NCBI GenBank assembly: GCA_903925985.1
Contig: CAIYHK010000304.1
Location: forward strand, 1-5,101
Length of the DNA stretch: 5,101 nt
Direction: 5' to 3'
From: an uncultured Actinomycetes bacterium
Lineage (GTDB): Bacteria > Actinomycetota > Acidimicrobiia > Acidimicrobiales > Ilumatobacteraceae
Made by a program: the position numbers and the translations under genes. Under the pieces are notes generated by a model. It did no database searches. It saw nothing but the letters and a program-made list of their open reading frames with translations, and was not told the DNA's origin. The stretch's first letter is position 1. Each line of letters begins with the position of its first letter. Positions 4,497-5,101 of this stretch are shown in pieces.

Positions 4497-5041
4497 GCAC
4501 TCAAATGCCACGCCGAGCGCGCCCGTCTGGTGGCCAAAATTTCAACTCCACACTCAGCATCGTTGTTGCAGTGGTGGCCGTTCTGATTGGTTTTCTGATT
4601 CTGCAAGACCTAAGCGGCGACGATGGGTCAAGCACCACAAAGCCAAAAGACACCACCACAACTACGACCGCTGAAAACACAACCACCACCACAGCGGTTG
4701 CTACGAACGGATTCAAGATCCAAGTTGCTAACGCGTCTGGTGTTGCCCAGAGTGCAGCGAAGTTGGGACAGCAATTGCTTGCACGTGGATTTTTGGTTCA
4801 GCCTGCGAAAAACGCATCAGATGCAACCACAAAGCAGACGGTAACCAAGGTTCTCTTTGTTGCTGGTCATGAAGCGGAAGCACAAGTTGTCTCGGCAGTT
4901 CTGGGTGGCAAGCCAGTTGAGGCTATGCCAGCTGTGATTCCTACAGAAGATGGAAGTGTTGGCGAAGCTTGGGTGCTGATCATGCTTGGTACGGATCTCG
5001 CGGGTCAGACACTTCCAACCACAGTTAACACCAACGCTTAG
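4493..5041 (+). CDS. Membrane-anchored LytR C-terminal (LytR_C) domain protein
   Basis: The 182-residue protein has a short Arg-containing cytoplasmic N-terminus, one membrane segment at ~21-40 (LSIVVAVVAVLIGFLILQDL), a Thr-rich linker at ~47-70 with runs of six and five threonines, and a LytR_C-like domain at ~73-168. The domain shows the pattern FKIQVANASGVAQSAAKLG and then LLARGFLV. Positive charge before the membrane segment predicts an N-in, C-out topology, placing the domain at the cell wall. There is no catalytic LytR-CpsA-Psr domain, so it should not be a glycopolymer ligase itself. Homologue Rv0431 (VirR) of M. tuberculosis affects envelope integrity and vesicle release; a similar cell-envelope role here is inference. 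The ATG overlaps the DUF3263 stop by 4 nt, and GGAGGA (4479-4484) supplies the ribosome site. Its stop overlaps the convergent reverse-strand stop. Confidence 0.85.
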   Translation: MSTQMPRRARPSGGQNFNSTLSIVVAVVAVLIGFLILQDLSGDDGSSTTKPKDTTTTTTAENTTTTTAVATNGFKIQVANASGVAQSAAKLGQQLLARGFLVQPAKNASDATTKQTVTKVLFVAGHEAEAQVVSAVLGGKPVEAMPAVIPTEDGSVGEAWVLIMLGTDLAGQTLPTTVNTNA

Positions 5042-5101
5042 TCGCCGAGTCGCTCGGCTAAGGCACGTTCGACACAAGTGCGTGTCTGAGTCATCGCCTG
5101 C
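5038..5101 (-). CDS. C-terminal fragment of an unrecognised convergent gene (partial)
   Basis: On the reverse strand a frame open from the right edge ends at TAA (5038-5040) and encodes QAMTQTRTCVERALAERLGD as its last 20 residues. This is typical of a helical protein C-terminus. The forward strand has no plausible gene start in the last 60 bases. The stop overlaps the LytR_C stop (TAG at 5039-5041), so the two genes are convergent with no gap. Twenty residues are too few to assign a family. Confidence 0.5.
   Translation of the reverse strand, partial: QAMTQTRTCVERALAERLGD
5044..5086. terminator. Two hairpins just after the LytR_C stop, possible terminator
   Basis: GCCGAG-TCG-CTCGGC (5044-5058) is a perfect 6-bp stem with a 3-nt loop starting 2 nt after the forward stop. 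GACAC-AAGTGC-GTGTC (5071-5086) is a second, 5-bp stem. Neither is followed by a T-tract. They lie inside the coding end of the reverse-strand gene, so termination would be of the forward transcript and is uncertain. Confidence 0.33.

Noticed and set aside
4633..4705. Thr-rich repeat next to tRNA-Thr as a functional link
   Set aside because: The linker uses mixed ACC, ACA, ACG and ACT codons and Thr-rich stalks are common in such proteins; the adjacency is probably coincidence.
1..5101. Mobile element, CRISPR array, phage, toxin-antitoxin or defence system
   Set aside because: No transposase, integrase, terminal inverted repeats, regularly spaced repeats or matching small gene pair was seen; base and codon use look uniform by eye.

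Overview
The window looks like a stretch of an actinobacterial chromosome, most likely from the class Acidimicrobiia (the Ilumatobacter/aquatic acIV type). The main support is a DUF3263 gene coupled to a membrane-anchored LytR_C gene, a Crp/Fnr regulator whose DNA-recognition helix reads like actinobacterial Crp/GlxR, GTG starts, and a GC content that is moderate for the phylum. The lineage is inferred from protein resemblance only. I see no insertion sequence, phage gene, CRISPR array or origin.

Layout, left to right. (1) A reverse-strand gene runs off the left edge; its start is at 508 (or 532). It is an unrecognised protein whose C-terminal visible part resembles sigma-70 region 2. (2) After a ~98-bp divergent spacer with an inverted repeat comes a forward dienelactone-hydrolase-family gene (607-1257). 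(3) A convergent reverse-strand Crp/Fnr-family regulator follows (1264-1929), its stop only 6 nt from the hydrolase stop. (4) Divergent from it is a tightly coupled forward operon: ispD (start at 1960 or 1921), ispF (2610-3095) and an RlmB-type 23S rRNA 2'-O-methyltransferase (3095-4030), with 4-nt and 1-nt overlaps and good Shine-Dalgarno sites. (5) A tRNA-Thr(UGU) gene lies at 4095-4167. (6) A second coupled pair encodes a DUF3263 protein (4215-4496) and a LytR_C membrane protein (4493-5041). (7) The last 64 bases appear to be the 3' end of a convergent reverse-strand gene.

How the genes fit together. IspD and IspF catalyse the third and fifth steps of the non-mevalonate (MEP) isoprenoid pathway; IspE, the step between, is not here. 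RlmB modifies 23S rRNA and shares the transcript through genome tradition rather than pathway. In mycobacteria the order is carD-ispD-ispF-cysS-rlmB; here cysS is missing between ispF and rlmB, and a Crp-type regulator occupies the place of carD. The DUF3263/LytR_C pair matches the M. tuberculosis Rv0430-Rv0431 arrangement.

The window is mainly housekeeping. The most worthwhile points are the left-edge gene, the conserved DUF3263/LytR_C pair, the compressed ispDF-rlmB operon, and substitutions at usually conserved positions in IspF, the Crp-type regulator and the hydrolase. I found no convincing new defence or mobile system.
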